64,000 nt of DNA. It comes from Paralvinella palmiformis. Its lineage: Eukaryota > Annelida > Polychaeta > Terebellida > Alvinellidae. The number at the start of each line of letters is the position of its first letter. Position 1 is the first letter of the stretch. A program made the position numbers and the translations under genes. The notes beneath the pieces were generated by a model. That model worked only from the letters and a program-made list of their open reading frames with translations, had not been told where the DNA came from and made no database searches. Below are positions 1-14,041 of the stretch, in pieces. Where the stretch lies: the NCBI GenBank assembly GCA_025642065.1, contig JAODUP010000165.1, forward strand, positions 377,501 to 441,500, written 5' to 3'.

Positions 1-530
1 CTGTAGAGGGGGGTTCCACTCGGATCAAATAGCTGTGTAAGCCGTGGAAGCTGAACACCGCCGAGTGCATGCAGTTTTCTGTAAAAACCTAATCCCAGCA
101 TGTTAGAACAATTAAAATATATTATCCAATCAGAAGACAGCATTAACTCGATATTCAGTGCAGAGTTCCAACGACGTCGCTAGGTTACCGTTTAGAGTTT
201 ATTAACGTAAAACTAATCACAGATGATATATCACGTGGTTGTACTTAATTAACTCTTCTCTGATCATTATTCACCATTTACTGTATTAATATAATGTTGA
301 TCAGCTGTGTTACGGTGACAATTACTGTTGTTTTCCTGTCACATGACACAACCTACACGTAACAATTTGTTTTGTCACAGGAGGATGCTAGTACAGGACG
401 ATGTAAGAAACAGCGGTAACCACAGATAGAAACCAGATTATATCAATGGTCACTTGTACTATTGATGTACACGTTTTAAAGATATAGTCCTATTGTCTTA
501 CGTCATAAATATTATCATATATTGTATATA

Positions 531-978
531 CAGGGCTCCCACACGTCTTGGAAAACCTGGAAAATAACAAATTAATTTTGCAGTTCCTGGAAATATATTT
601 CAGTTTTACAGAATCAGGAAATATCCTGGATAGGTGATGGACAAAATATCCCCATAGAACAAAAAAGGCCCCTGAATAAATATTATGCCTGTAGAAGAAA
701 ACTTCAATTGTAGAAGAAAAAGAGTACTAATATATAGTCTTGATATCACATGTAAGTTAAAATTTAAATATAAATGGGTGGATCAAACAGCTAGAAGGGG
801 TGAGGAGGAGGCTGTATAATAAAATGTCGATAATCGATCGTACATTGAATAAATATGGTATGCTTTTTTCACTCTTGATTTATTACCTTTAAGTCTTGTA
901 TACTTTGTCCTGAAAATGGTAATTTTGTCCCGGAAATGTCCTGGAAAATAATATTTCCTTGGCTGTGGGAACCATGAT
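531..978. mobile_element. Non-autonomous hAT-like element (MITE)
   Basis: The left end starts CAGGGCTCCCACA and continues with TTGGAAAACCTGGAAAA. The right end is its inverted counterpart, with TTTCCTTGGCTGTGGGAACC followed by ATG. CAGGG-type termini and length fit a hAT-derived MITE. The arms are diverged and I see no matching 8-bp target-site duplication, so the copy is old or the ends are slightly misplaced. No transposase frame is visible inside. Confidence 0.5.
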
Positions 979-1488
979 ATAGTCTTCAGTTGTTCACTGT
1001 TTTGGCACATTGATCTGTCTAAGTTTTCACCGAGATTTACTGAGGTTTGTTATATATATACTTATGGCTGTATTATGGAATTTCCTCTGTTGGCTGATCA
1101 AGAGGTCAGTGATGGTCGATCTGCCTTGGAAACGGGTGAACTTCAGAGAAAGAACTGTACCTTAGGATTATCCTTAAAATTCGAGGCTAAGGATTTGGAG
1201 ATTATATAGAGATTAGTTTTATCATTTGGTGCCAGGTTGTTTGGGGTATTGATAAATTACCGAGAAACTGCTCCAAGGATCGTTTCTTCAGACTTCCGAT
1301 ACAGTCCGTGTCTGGAGAGTTATCATGATTTTATATCTTCATTAATATATGAGCAATATTGGGCGATATCACGTCTGTATTATTTCTACCTGAGATAACT
1401 AGTAGCTATGTATCAATATGAGAGTGATTTTGACAATATTTATAGTGATACAGCGTTCTCGTTGGTGTAATGACAGCGATGTGAAGGC

Positions 1489-1491
<3 letters not shown>

Positions 1492-1541
<50 letters not shown>
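1492..1541. repeat. (TA)n microsatellite
   Basis: An uninterrupted TA tract of roughly 50 bases. It creates a Tyr-Ile repeat in an open frame that is not a gene. Confidence 0.9.
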
Positions 1542-1545
<4 letters not shown>

Positions 1546-2601
1546 TTTGTTTTCTAAGTGTAGCAAACAGTTTACCAGAATATATTCAACATTAGAACTA
1601 TAAGAAGATATCGGTATGACTAGGGCCCATAAGAATATATTTATATCCTGCATAAATGGCTACAGATTTAAGATGTATGTTAACCTGATTTGTTCCTTTA
1701 ATGGACATCCTTTGGGATTTCCTCAGTTGTAGTTTAACCCACAGGTACTCTTTGATGGCAGATTCTGACCCGTATTAATTAATGGGATTATTGACGGGGA
1801 CGTTTTAGTGGTCTTAAGCAGGTTGTTGAGAGGACAGGTTTCGGTGGTGATATTACTATTCATGGTTACATGATACATCGGTATAGATTATCTGTTATCT
1901 CAGAAAGAACCAGATTAGTTAGTCATTTCGTACTGATTTCACAATGATGTCTGTATTTATTTGCTCGTCTATTTGTGTGTACACGATGTACTGTGAAGAT
2001 AGATCGAGACTTGGTTACTGTAGAGTATAATCATATTTGGTGACAAATATCGAGGTGGCAATTTGCCAAATAAAGCAGTCACACTAGCGAGATTTTATCC
2101 AAGTCAATGTGCATACCATTAAATTAACGAGTCACTTTTGGGGATTGGTTCGGTGAATTGACCTGCCGGGATTACAGGGTTGAGTTATAGCATTCTCGAT
2201 GCAATCACAGCATCAGCCCGTCATCGTTGTTAGATCCGTCGTCTGGCTGTTTGTTACGCAGAGATGAGCCTAGTCGGATGATAGGTTATAGCAGCATATT
2301 ACATTATACTACCTCCGTAAGTAATAACACATCGATGTGTGAAATTTTCTCTCGCCTTTTTGGACTCAAACGTCGTTTATGTTACGCGTCCAGTAATGGG
2401 ATGTGTTTAATTGAAGATTGTCGGGGGGGGGGGGGCGGATGTCGGCGCTTACGTCATCACTGTTGGCCACCACTGGCTGATGGAGCGAAGATGTAATTAA
2501 TCCAATCATATCGCCGAGTTTTCCACGCTTTACTTATGTTTCGTCTTGTTGGCTTATTTTTCTATCTCGCTGTTATTTCCTTGATATTTTTCCCCCTTCA
2601 G

Positions 2602-2707
2602 ATTCCAAACAGTGTAGTCAGGTGAAGTGTAAGAGAAAACACGTTTGTCTCATTAATGGAGATACAGGTGTGGCTGAGTGCGTTCCTAAGAGGATACTAC
2701 GTCAGAG
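2602..2707 (+). CDS. Testican exon: follistatin-like EGF domain
   Basis: The acceptor is TTTTTCCCCCTTCAG and the donor is GTAAAT. The phase-1 start (two bases finish a codon) gives 34 full codons with the spacing [12 protein letters not shown], eight residues, then AECVPKR. Five cysteines with V-K-C and H-V-C, followed by a basic stretch, match the N-terminal half of follistatin domains in testicans, which precedes the Kazal module. The exon ends in phase 2. It lies 16.6 kb upstream of the next recognised exon but on the same strand and with the right domain position, so I assign it to the same gene. Confidence 0.8.
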
Positions 2708-3460
2708 GTAAATAGTAATGACTATCAGAGCAGACAACTGTTTCATCTAACTCGGTATATATTGTTATATTATATCAAAAAGTAGAAAATGGTTATCGGG
2801 CTAGTTAAAATTGCACCGATGTATAACTTTTGACATGTTTCAAACGATCTGGATTTTTTTCTTGGTTCAGAGGAAGGACGTTTCACCTGTGTGGATTTTT
2901 GTCCTTGTTGCACCTTTTTTTTAATGAGTTACTCGGGTGCAGACGAAGAGTGGTTTTCGGAGTTCTTTAAACTCACTCACCACCATTAATGTTGAAGGAT
3001 GCTAGGTCTGTCTGTTATCTTATGCTCGCAGTTGAAGATACACTGTTGTCATGTTTGTTCGATGTTTATGCAGGATGAGCCAGGTACTTAGAAGTTACCT
3101 GTATATATTACCCGTATATACTGTGTGTGTTTTTGTGGGGTGAAGTATTGTGAAGTGATCGTACTTTTCGTTTCCACAATGTAGACCCAGTCCTTTTCTA
3201 GTTGAAATATATAATAGTCAATGGAGCACACAAATAAACCACCTTTAAAAGGAATAGTGATAACTTTAAATAAATTGATTGTGGTTAAAAAAAGGCTCCG
3301 AGGACTACTTATGGCAAATTATTTATCATAAATAATAATAATCATTTAAATCCCTTCTAGGATTTTTACAGACATATTATTTGAGGTATTATTATATTAC
3401 ATATTATTTGTACATCGGCTTTGAATGGCTCCTGCTAGTAAGGGCGCTTTATTAAATATA

Positions 3461-3498
<38 letters not shown>

Positions 3499-6171
3499 AA
3501 TTTTTGGAATGTATTGCTGACAGTTCTGACACTGATAGCTCTGAAAATATGTCCACCACTGACAAAATTCTGCCACTCAGTTGCGTTTTGATCAAAAGAA
3601 ATTCGTTGGTGTCGTAATGCTTGAATAAATCTATCTGAAATCGTAATTCGGTTCAATAGGTAAACATTAGTTTTCAGTACGGTCTGTCCATCTGTCAAAG
3701 AGGATAAATATAGACTACCTTTATGTAAGCGGGTACTCGTCCTTCAACTCCACGGCCAGGTGATTCCACGAATTTTATATGTAGCCCGGTGATAATCCAT
3801 ATCATGTTCAAGATATTATTATGCTATAGATTGCTTGCGCGGTGTCGGTTTTCACTTCATTACATCGTATTCAATTACAGTTGATTGGTATTCGGTTAGA
3901 TTGCACTTGATTGAATTGGGTATTTTTTCTTCTTCTTTCTCGATTCTTGGAACTCTGCAGTCGGAAGTTTGAAAGATCAGAGAAAGGCCTGACGGGAAAG
4001 AAAAAGGTAGGTAATGCGATTAAGTGTATTATTCTTTCTTGACAAATCCATTGTTTGGTACGAGTGAGGAGCATCCTTGCTGTCCTTCCTGTGTATCTAG
4101 TTGCATTAATTATGAAGGCATTTACTCGCCATCTTATAAATACTGACACACTTTATTATACAATGCTTTAGTTGTTTTTTGGGGGTTTTTTTTGGTTAAA
4201 AAAACCCCAATTTAGTTGTGATAAAGTACTTGATATGTTTTATCTCATTATGGCTACGTCACAATATCATGTTCGTGTTTATTGCTTCCTGGTGCCATTG
4301 TTTATATCTTGTATAATAATGGGGCCCATCTCAGCTTCTGTGTAATACTTTTTTTAATGTGTATTATTAGCAATAATTCATCTGAGTCCAATGAGATAAT
4401 TATTTGTAAATGAACGCACTGTACTGTATCAATATAGTATTATCACGTGATTTTATGTCTTCTTTGAAGCTGTGAGAGAAAAACATTTCTTGTCCATATA
4501 GAATGTGTTTCGTCCTTAGTCACGTTTTGGATATGATGTTTCTTGTTGTTTGACACCAGGTTGTTTGTATTATGGTGTTTTAAATCTTTGATACTCTGTT
4601 CTGCTGTAATTGTGTTCCTGGCTTTTAATACCACGTTCAGATGTGATACTTACTATCCTTTAATGTTGTGTTGGGTATGCGAGATTGTGCTGCTAATTTT
4701 GTTGCTGTGTTTGGATGTCATGGTTCCTGGCCTTTGATAATGTGTTCAAGAAAAACTTGGGATATGATGTTTATTGGACTTTGACATTATTGGGTGGGAT
4801 GTAATATATATTATATACTGTGACCTTCAATACTGTTTTTGGATATGATGTTTCTTGGCCTTAAAATGGCGTTGTACTAGGCTACGAACTATTCTAGCAT
4901 TTGACAGTGTATTTAATACGGTGTCAAATACTAGAATAGTGTTTTGGGATAAAAAGTGATTTGGGCGTTGAAACTATTTCGGGGTAAGAAATGCCGCGAT
5001 CTTTGCCACTGTATTGGGTTTAGAAGTGTTGCGGCCTTTGACACAGTTTACAGCTATAATGTACTGTGACCTCTGACCCTCTGTTCGGCAATGATATGCT
5101 GTGATCTTTGCCTTCCATTTCAACATATCACTCTGCTTCACATTGTTAGAGTAGATAATTCTATCTTAGATTTCATTTAGATGAGAGGATAGACCCAATC
5201 TTGACTGACCGTATCTGTTTGTCACAAGGCAGTGTGCTGGCCATTTGCCACAGATAGTGGAGATTATCTGTAAACAAAACAAACGAATAAGTGGGGGAAA
5301 AAAGAACTTTGGTTAATAGTTGGTGTTCAATATTTGTCATTTACAAATTTTTTGTTGATAGACTCTGCGGTCTATTCATTTTGCCGAGCTAGATAAAAAC
5401 AGGTCTATACGTAAACATGCAATCAATGTGTATAATAACAATGATTTGATTTTGCATCTGCTGGTCATAAATTTGTAGAACTGTATCACAATTACCGCAG
5501 ATGCTCAGCAGAGAGTGAGTGCAGTGGCCTGTTTTGAAACAATTTAGATGAAAGTTATCACATTTTAAAAGCTATTTTGCTCTTTATCCAGCATTAGTGG
5601 GTATTTCTTACTGTGCAGCTAGTAGCCCACTGCAGTTATGATTTTAATGTTATGACACTGAACCCCATGTTGCTTGCATCCATCTGTGGGATGTTTCATC
5701 CACTAATATAAGGCTGTGATCTGACCATTTCATTTCCACTCATTGAGCCATTCAAGCATATTTACTGAATGAGACTCTCAATGAAGGAAAATAAAGCAGT
5801 TATTCACTCATATGCCAATCCTCATTGGGAAATGAGGAACAGTACATGATCCTAGATCTGTATGAGATTTTGTAATTATTTAAGTAATCATCTAATATGA
5901 CACAGGGATGAGAGTTTTCCGGTTTTTGCCGGATTTCCGTTTTTTCCATAGCTGAAAGTCATGTTTTTGGCAATGGGGAGTGGGTCAAAGTGGTGGTTTG
6001 AAGAAAATATCTCTTGCAGAACACATGTTTTATCCCCACTGAAGTAGTCTCATATTGTCTTAAAAATGCCCAAAACCCAATTGTGTAATCTGAGGCTGTT
6101 GTTATGTTATTAGTTGTTAACATTGTTAACAACAACACGTTTATATCTAATTCTAACATCTGCACTCTTCA

Positions 6172-6233
<62 letters not shown>

Positions 6234-6386
6234 TATCCTCAGACATTTGATTATGGTTGATTGATCTCTTCTGGATCTATACGGTCAGAAAGTATAGAGA
6301 TTAGAGGATACCTCTAGAAATCTCCTAGTCACCAGAAACACATAACGAAAAGGTGACTATGACTGATGAGCAGCTTTACATGTTGG

Positions 6387-6425
<39 letters not shown>

Positions 6426-9400
6426 ATGTGTATGTGTGTCCGACGACTCTAGGTTTATGTTGGGCTAATGTCATCAGGTTCAATGACGTTAAGAGTCTGG
6501 TTAATTGAGTGAGCGCGACGCCGGGTTGACTTGTGGGCCCCTGGTGTCTGATTCTTTATTAGAACGTCTCCCAGTATTCACGGCAGATTGACAAACGACA
6601 AGTTTCCCTCAGATGTTCACCTCTCTATATATCAGCCGCTGCTGCCTCTAACTCTCTAACAGCGCTTCTGGTAGTACACTACTGCACTTTACACATCTAC
6701 GAGGTTGTGGGGCAGAATGGCATTATTGCTTGTTTCTGTTGGCTGTTTCATCATCCAACAAAAGGCTCAGGGTTGTTTGGTTCACATTTCTAGGATCTAC
6801 GAATACCTCCCATCTCCTCGTTTGGAGTTGATGGTCTCGGATGTGATTCGTTGCACAGACTGAACAAAGCACTCACCCACTCACTCACTCACTCACTCAC
6901 TCACTCACTCACTCACTCACTCACTCACTCACTAGCTAACGGACTAACAAGCCGAAAACCTGATATGTTTAATTATTTTTCCTGATACCCCCGATGTTTT
7001 CCGCAGTATACACCGCCATTCACCAGCTATTAGTATTACTAATCTGTTTAAGTTTTATGCAATCAATCTACAGCACTCGATTTGGGCGTTCCGATGGCCC
7101 GCAGTAATTAGAGCGCTGCACTGCAAACCTTCAGCATCCATGTTCGAATCCGACTAGTGTCCGTTTTTGTAAGATAGGCTTCCCCAAGGTGTCGTCCCTC
7201 GGCCACATCTCCCCATGTTTGACCACCAGCGACAAAGATAAACAACTCAACTTCAGCTCTCCATTTGTACTCCCCTGACTAAACTAACCATTGTTTTAAA
7301 TGTCAACATCATTTATCATTAGATGAGGTTTTTGGTGTCTGGACGTGGTTTTGTGTCGGTACATCATCGCTTAAAACCACAATATGCTGTAATGACGTCA
7401 CAACAGCGCGATCTTTCTGGATAATTATTTTACATATTTTTATTTTATGTTAAAAAATATATATGATACTGATAGGATGTAATGCCCCGGCACCTGTTGT
7501 GTCACTGGCATTCTGTATAGTATAAAAGTGTCTTTAACATTGTCCACTACAAAGAAACGTCCGCATCGTGTAGTTATGCTGAATGATCGCCATCTGGTGT
7601 ATTATGCCTTAACTAATGATTAATTATTTTGATCAATGTCAGGGCAGTGAAGAATCTCGGAGTGTAGTAGGTTTGACGTCCTACTGTCATAACACACACA
7701 CACACAAACGACACGGAGGACGGTAAACAGACGAGAAGAAAATCATTAAGACAAATAATGTTTGCCACCTTATATCCTGCCGTGGTTAGCTGTCACAGTG
7801 TCAGGAACGTTTGTTACAGTTGCGTCTTGTTCGGTGGTAGCTTATAAGATATGTAAATTTGTTTACAGCATCATGCGGATTAATTAGATCCACTGTCTCT
7901 TTATATGTGTATGTATTGTGTGTGGGGGGGGGGGGAGGAGGGAGGGGACTTGGGTCCCAAGAGCAGTGTGTTTGACAGCCACGGTATAGGCGAATAATGG
8001 ACCATTTTTAGATGTACAGCACACATCGGGCGTTTAGGTCTAGACGTTTGTTATAATTGTTATTGACGTTGTGTGTGCAATAATTGCACGGATGCAACTG
8101 AGAGAGTGATTTTTTAAAAATAATTTTAAAATAAAACTATCCCTACTCAGTTTAATATATTAAGGTGACGTCACATTTATCGGAGATGTGCGACGTTTCT
8201 GGCTAGCTGTAATGGGATGTTTCTGTACTTAATGCTTTCATCATAAAACACCAAATTCTACCCCATTTCCTTTGTGAGACCCGCATTTTACAGTTTTAAA
8301 GTAAACGTGCTCATATCGTATGTCTGGTAATGTTTAGAGACAAAATGAGCACTATTCTGATGTGGATTTATCTCTTGGATTTTAAAGTTTTTATCACAAA
8401 ATGCAACCTAATTTATAATAATAATAATAGTAATAATGTATATTTAATAAAGCGTTTTTACTAGCAGGAGCCATTCAAAGGCGCTGTACGATTAATATGT
8501 AATATAATAATACCCCAAATAATATGTTTGTAAAAACCCTATAAGACATTTAAAATATAATTATAATTTATTTGTGAAAGCCACCTTGAACAGGTGTGTT
8601 TTTAGAACAGATTTAAAATTTAGACTTTAAACTACAGGTAGGAATGTTTTTGTCAGTTTTCATGGTTTGGCTTTTTTGTTTGTGTTTGGAAGTTTCAGTT
8701 TCACAGTCTATACCAATTAAACCCCCCTGACTCAATATAGCCGTCCAGTTGAGTTTCTGCTTTACATCAATTGTGTTCACTATGTATAACACACGTTTTG
8801 ACTGGATTAATTTCCAGCCTTCTCTCTATTTTTTCTACCCGTTTATCAGATGACAACATGATCAGAGATCTTATTACGTCACTGGCACGGCGGCGGACAT
8901 ATACATACATACTCCGGATTAAAGAAAACGTTAAACTTTTTAGCCTATTTTCCTGGAATATTAATCGCCATGCTACACCGGCTCCCCCCCCGAGCACTGA
9001 TAATGATATTCATTTGTTACACGACGTACTCAGATTGCCCCCCCTCCCCCTGCTGGCAACAACTCGACAGGAAATGAATGCGGTTCGCGTACAGAACTAG
9101 CAATTAATTAGACATCTTTTTAGGAAATATCAACCCACCAGATACTAGCTCGGTGTCTGGCAGCTATGAAGTTTTGCATTAGAGGAACGAGGTGTCACAG
9201 TCGCCTCTAACTGTCTAGTTTTATATATCTGTATCTGAGTTGACGACATCGACCAGTGTTTGTGGAACTACAGGTATAATGGAACTGGCATTTTTGAACG
9301 ATTTTGAACCGTTTCCATTGGAGCCTTGTCGTTGTCCACGGCATCTTGTTCAACTGTTATTGTCCGATGCGTTTTCCCATTATTTTGATGGTCGGGTTTA

Positions 9401-12400
9401 AATAATTAATTTTAAAATCGTGATCCATCTTAAAACAGAACGAAGGGGTTTGCATTTCAGTTGCAGCTCATAAGGACACTGAAATTTGCTCCCGACTTAT
9501 ACTTTTATATGTATAGACATGTACAATCTGGCGCTATCTTTAGCACTCCACAGAGTATATACCGTTTTTAACGGCCCAACTATCGGTGCTTATTTATCAT
9601 ATCTATCATATTCAAGGACATACTCATTCACCAGATGTTTTCATTCACCAGATTTGTTCGTTCCGCAGATGTGTTCGTCTTCCAGATACCTATTCACTGT
9701 TATGTATCTCACTGCCATGTAGAGAGATGTTACTGTGATGGCGAAAACATTACTTCAAGTTGGTTTAGAAGCAAGGCGGGTCACAGATCTTTTGCTTTCT
9801 AATCAAATGCACACAAATGGCAAAATAAATGTGGGTAGCTCAGACGTTTACTTGTTGATAATATTCAGCTATAATGTACCATTACAACATCCCTTCACCA
9901 AGCCATATAAATGCAGTGTTTCTTCGTTGCTCACAAATAGAATGAAACATCACCAAATGGTAATTTGAGTTTTATATTCATATTGACATCAACTGGCTGA
10001 TGTTACGTGCAACAAAATTAGTGTTTATTACGGCTACCTTTTTGCACATGGTAGACTAAATGGGCCGAGCGACCTTCAAAGGTAATGAAACGAAGTCAAA
10101 GATGAAACAATCTTCAGATATGCCCACGCCGAGATTCGAACACGGGTGCTAGTGATCTGTGGTCCAACACGCTACCACTAGACCACGGAGGCGCCCTAAC
10201 GTCCAACAAAACATACACAGAAGGTTAGCATGATTTGATGGACATGGCCCAGTGTATTGACCATTTTAGGAAGGGTATGATGCGGGGAGAGAGAGAGAGA
10301 GAGAGAGAGAGAAAGATGAATACAGACTTCCTAGCTGGCTTCAGTCCTAACCAGTCAGACATCAATATTTATTGAGTTTGTTATATCGTTTTGGCCGTTT
10401 CCTGTAGGAACGTTTCACCCGTAAGTCATTCCAGGTCGGGTAGTAACTCTCTGGCACTATGATATAAATAAGATGTTATTGTGCCTGGTTGACCCGTTGT
10501 CCTGTGTGTAATATCTCGGATTGGGCCAGACAGGTTCCAGAGAACTGATAGCGTTATACTATGCGGTAGAGTTTTAGTATCACATCGGCGTCTCAGCACA
10601 TGAGTTTAGTATCACGTTGTTGTTGTTGTCGTTGTTTTGCTGTGGTTTAGTATCAACCTGTTCTTATTTATTATCGCTCGGTTATGACTGCACAGTTGAA
10701 TTACAATGCTCTGTTGTGACACTGCAGTAGGGCTTAGTATTGTTTTTTGTAGGACTGCTATATCGTATAGTGTCTCTCCCCTGGAGTAGGGTTTTGTATA
10801 TGTCTGTTAATTCTCTACAGTAGGGTTTTGTATCTGTCTGTTATTTCTCTACAGTAGGGTTTTGTATCTGTCTGTTATTTCTCTGCAGTAAGGTTTTGTA
10901 TCTGTCTGTTATTTCTCTACAGTAGGGTTTTGTATCTGTCTGTTATTTCTCTACAGTAGGGTTTTGTATCTGTCTGTTATTTCTCTACAGTAGGGTTTAG
11001 TATCTGTCTGTTATTTCTCTACAGTGGTGTTTTGTATCTGTCTGTTATTTCTCTTGAGTAGGGTTTTGTATCTGTCTGTTATTTCTCTACAGTAGGTTTT
11101 GTATCTGTCTGTTATTTCTCTACAGTAGGCTTTTGTATCTGTCTGTTATTTCTCTGGATTAGGGTTTTGTATCTGTCTGTTATTTCTCTGGATTAGGGTT
11201 TGGTATATGTCTGTTATTTCTCTGGATTAGGGTTTTGTATCTGTCTGTTATTTCTCTGGATTAGGGTTTTGTATCTGTCTGTTATTTCTCTGGAGTAGGG
11301 TTTTATATCTGTCTGTTATTTCTCTGCAGTAGGGTTTTGTATCTGTCTGTTATTTCTCTGCAGTAGGGTTTTGTATCTGTCTCTGATTTCTCTACAGTAG
11401 GGTTTTGTATCTGTCTGTTATTTCTCTACAGTAGGGTTTTATATATGTCTGTTATCTCTCTACCGTAGGGTTTAGTATATCCATTATCACTCCATTGTAG
11501 CTCTGCAGCTAGGTTTAATGTCACCATATAATAATCGCGATTGTGAATCTACAGAAAAATTTAGTATCTTTCCGTTTAAAGTCGGTACGTTCTAAACCAC
11601 CGCTCAGTCTACTAAATCCCTAATTAGACACGTAATGTATCTACTGGTAACACTACAGATACATAACTGATACAAGACGGTTTAATGTCTGATACTACAT
11701 CCACCGTGAGCTTACCACTCTCAGGTCCCAACAATTCTAGCTGAGCAACTAAGAGGGTTGACCATGGGCATGATGGGGGGGGGGGGGGAGTGGCACACCA
11801 CAAACCTTGGCTATCACCGATGTTTTGCCCGCGCATGGATGCATAACCAATTTCTAGCACGGGTAGGGTTTCCAGGTTTTTGCGCCATGAGAATCCAAAA
11901 AATATCCCGGTCCGCGAAAGAACAAAAGGCCTTCTCTCATGTGCAAGATGTTACAAGGTTTTCTGTCAGCTCAGGACTAGGAAAACGTATTTTCGCCATT
12001 AAATTGGATCCCTTGTGTGAGGAGCCGAACTGTTCCTGGATAGTTTTCTTCCCTGAAATGAGATACAAACCATTTTTAGGAAGAAAGCTGGACAATTAAT
12101 GGCACTGACAAGATATTTACCAGTTTTGGGAGGTATTATGTTGGGTGGCATATTTTCTTTTTGCGACGCGCTTCTGTAGTTATGTATGGGACGGCTCGTA
12201 TTTGAGGAAGAGGTGGGGGTGGGGGTGGGGGGGGGGGATATAGTGGGAGCTTGTTAGAACTGATGGCAAAAATAGGTGTAATATTATCTGCTGCCTAACT
12301 GTGGATGTTTATTAAATTATTGGAGGAGATGGGCATGTGATGTCTGCTCTATCAACGCACAGCAATCTTGTTTTGGTTTTGGAGCAACTATTTGCTGTAA

Positions 12401-12606
12401 CCATGCTTTTTTTTATTAATGATACGCTGTAGGGATTGATTATGATGTTGATGTTTTTGATCGATGTTATCAGAGTCTCATTTGTGTGTGCGGTTCTGGG
12501 GCTTCTAAGTTTGGCATCGGATGTGGGGAGGGAATTCCACCGCTGTCGATCTCGCCATGGATACATACACGATGAGATAGACATTCTCTCACTCACTCAG
12601 TCAATT

Positions 12607-12645
<39 letters not shown>

Positions 12646-13961
12646 CCCCTCTCTCTCTCTTATTTTGCACACTTTGGGGATTCCGATGGTGCAGTGATTA
12701 GAGCGCAATGTTACAAATCTCCAGGTTGTTGGTTCAAATCTGTTTGTGGCCTTTGTTTCCCGATACTGAATAGAGAATTCCTTTAACACCGTTAGTAGTC
12801 ATATTTGCTGCATACCTCGTGACTGCAGGATTGAACTGCGGTGTCATCTGTGTTATTAAAATATTTCGTCTATTTCGAAAAGGCCTTGATTGGATTGATT
12901 GATTGAGTTGATTGATGTCTTTCATTTCACAATCTATGGTCATGAGACGGGGATAGCACACGTTAGTGTAAACAGTTATTTCCAGTGTGGTTCATTTTAT
13001 TGAGTGGTTGACCATATCTCCTCCCCCACCACTCACAGAGAAGCAGTACGGAAAGATGGAGCCGAAATACGCCGCGGATGATCACTGCCAGAGTGTATCA
13101 CGTCCTCAGGGGATCTCTAACGTCCACCTTTAAAAAAATAATTCGGTGGAGACGGCAACGTGATTCAACGCGATCAACCACCCACGATGTTGCGAATCGA
13201 GAAATTAATTCCTGAAAAGTTTCCACCTTTTTGACGGGATCAAATCCGTGATCCAGCGAAGACGGCATTGTCACGCCATCTTCATGCGATGGCATTTAGA
13301 TGGTGAAGCGGTGAGAACGCCACACTACAAACCTTCTTGTTCTGAGTTCGATTGCGGCTCATATCTGTGTTTGTGGGAGTCGTTTCCTTGGTGCGTCGCC
13401 TCTTGGCTATATGTCTCAGGTGTGGCTAGCCCCGAGGCTAAACAACGCAACACATATCCCTGTGACGTAGAGCGGTGGACATACACATATGTATCATATG
13501 TGATCAATACTGAGACTAACAAATTACTTACTTGTTTACTCACTCATTCATGATCTTGTTCACAGGTTGAGAGTTCAAATCCGGTTCATACCTGTGTTTG
13601 TCGGATTTATTTCCTCACACAGATGACCCGCGGTCGTATGTCTCAGACGTGACCAATACTCAAGCTAAGGAACCCATTTTCTCTCCCCTCTCTCTCTCCA
13701 CACCTGCGCCCCCCCCCCACACACATCATGATGTGATCCCTGACATCCAATACGTTATAGATGTCCATATTTATCAGAAAGCGTTAATTTAATTTAATCC
13801 CTCTCTCTAGATCGTTGCCATCCTGCTGGCAAGTCAATGACACTCTCCCAATTTGACATCAAAGCTCATCTCATGTCACTGATGTCTCTTATGTCAGATA
13901 ATCTCTTGGTATCAACAGTTTTTCGTTACCAAAAGCGCATCTCCTGTCTTTCTTGGCCATC

Positions 13962-14041
<80 letters not shown>

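Larger units (their letters stand above)
1..2601. other. Non-coding, probably an upstream intron of the testican gene
   Basis: I see no exon here. The exon at 2602 needs one base from the preceding exon (it starts in phase 1), so the preceding exon, and probably the signal-peptide exon, lies further upstream, most likely outside the window. The stretch holds a hAT-like repeat (531-978), a TA microsatellite (about 1492-1541) and a poly-G run near 2426-2436. The open frame at 2227-2496 runs through the poly-G and looks like chance. Confidence 0.5.

Noticed and set aside
2227..2496. 89-codon plus frame just before the first testican exon
   Set aside because: Contains a poly-Gly run from a poly-G tract. 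It does not end in a donor of the phase needed by exon 2602.
10766..11480. CRISPR-like array
   Set aside because: Units are contiguous with no unique spacers, and the context is eukaryotic. It is a minisatellite.
12241..12300. [13 protein letters not shown] as a possible Kazal core
   Set aside because: Lacks the Cys-Gly before the Asp-Gly, has no tyrosine and no acceptor/donor pair of the needed phases.
12436..12789. 116-codon plus frame and its minus counterpart
   Set aside because: They run over a CT microsatellite and a SINE B fragment. No domain, no splice context.
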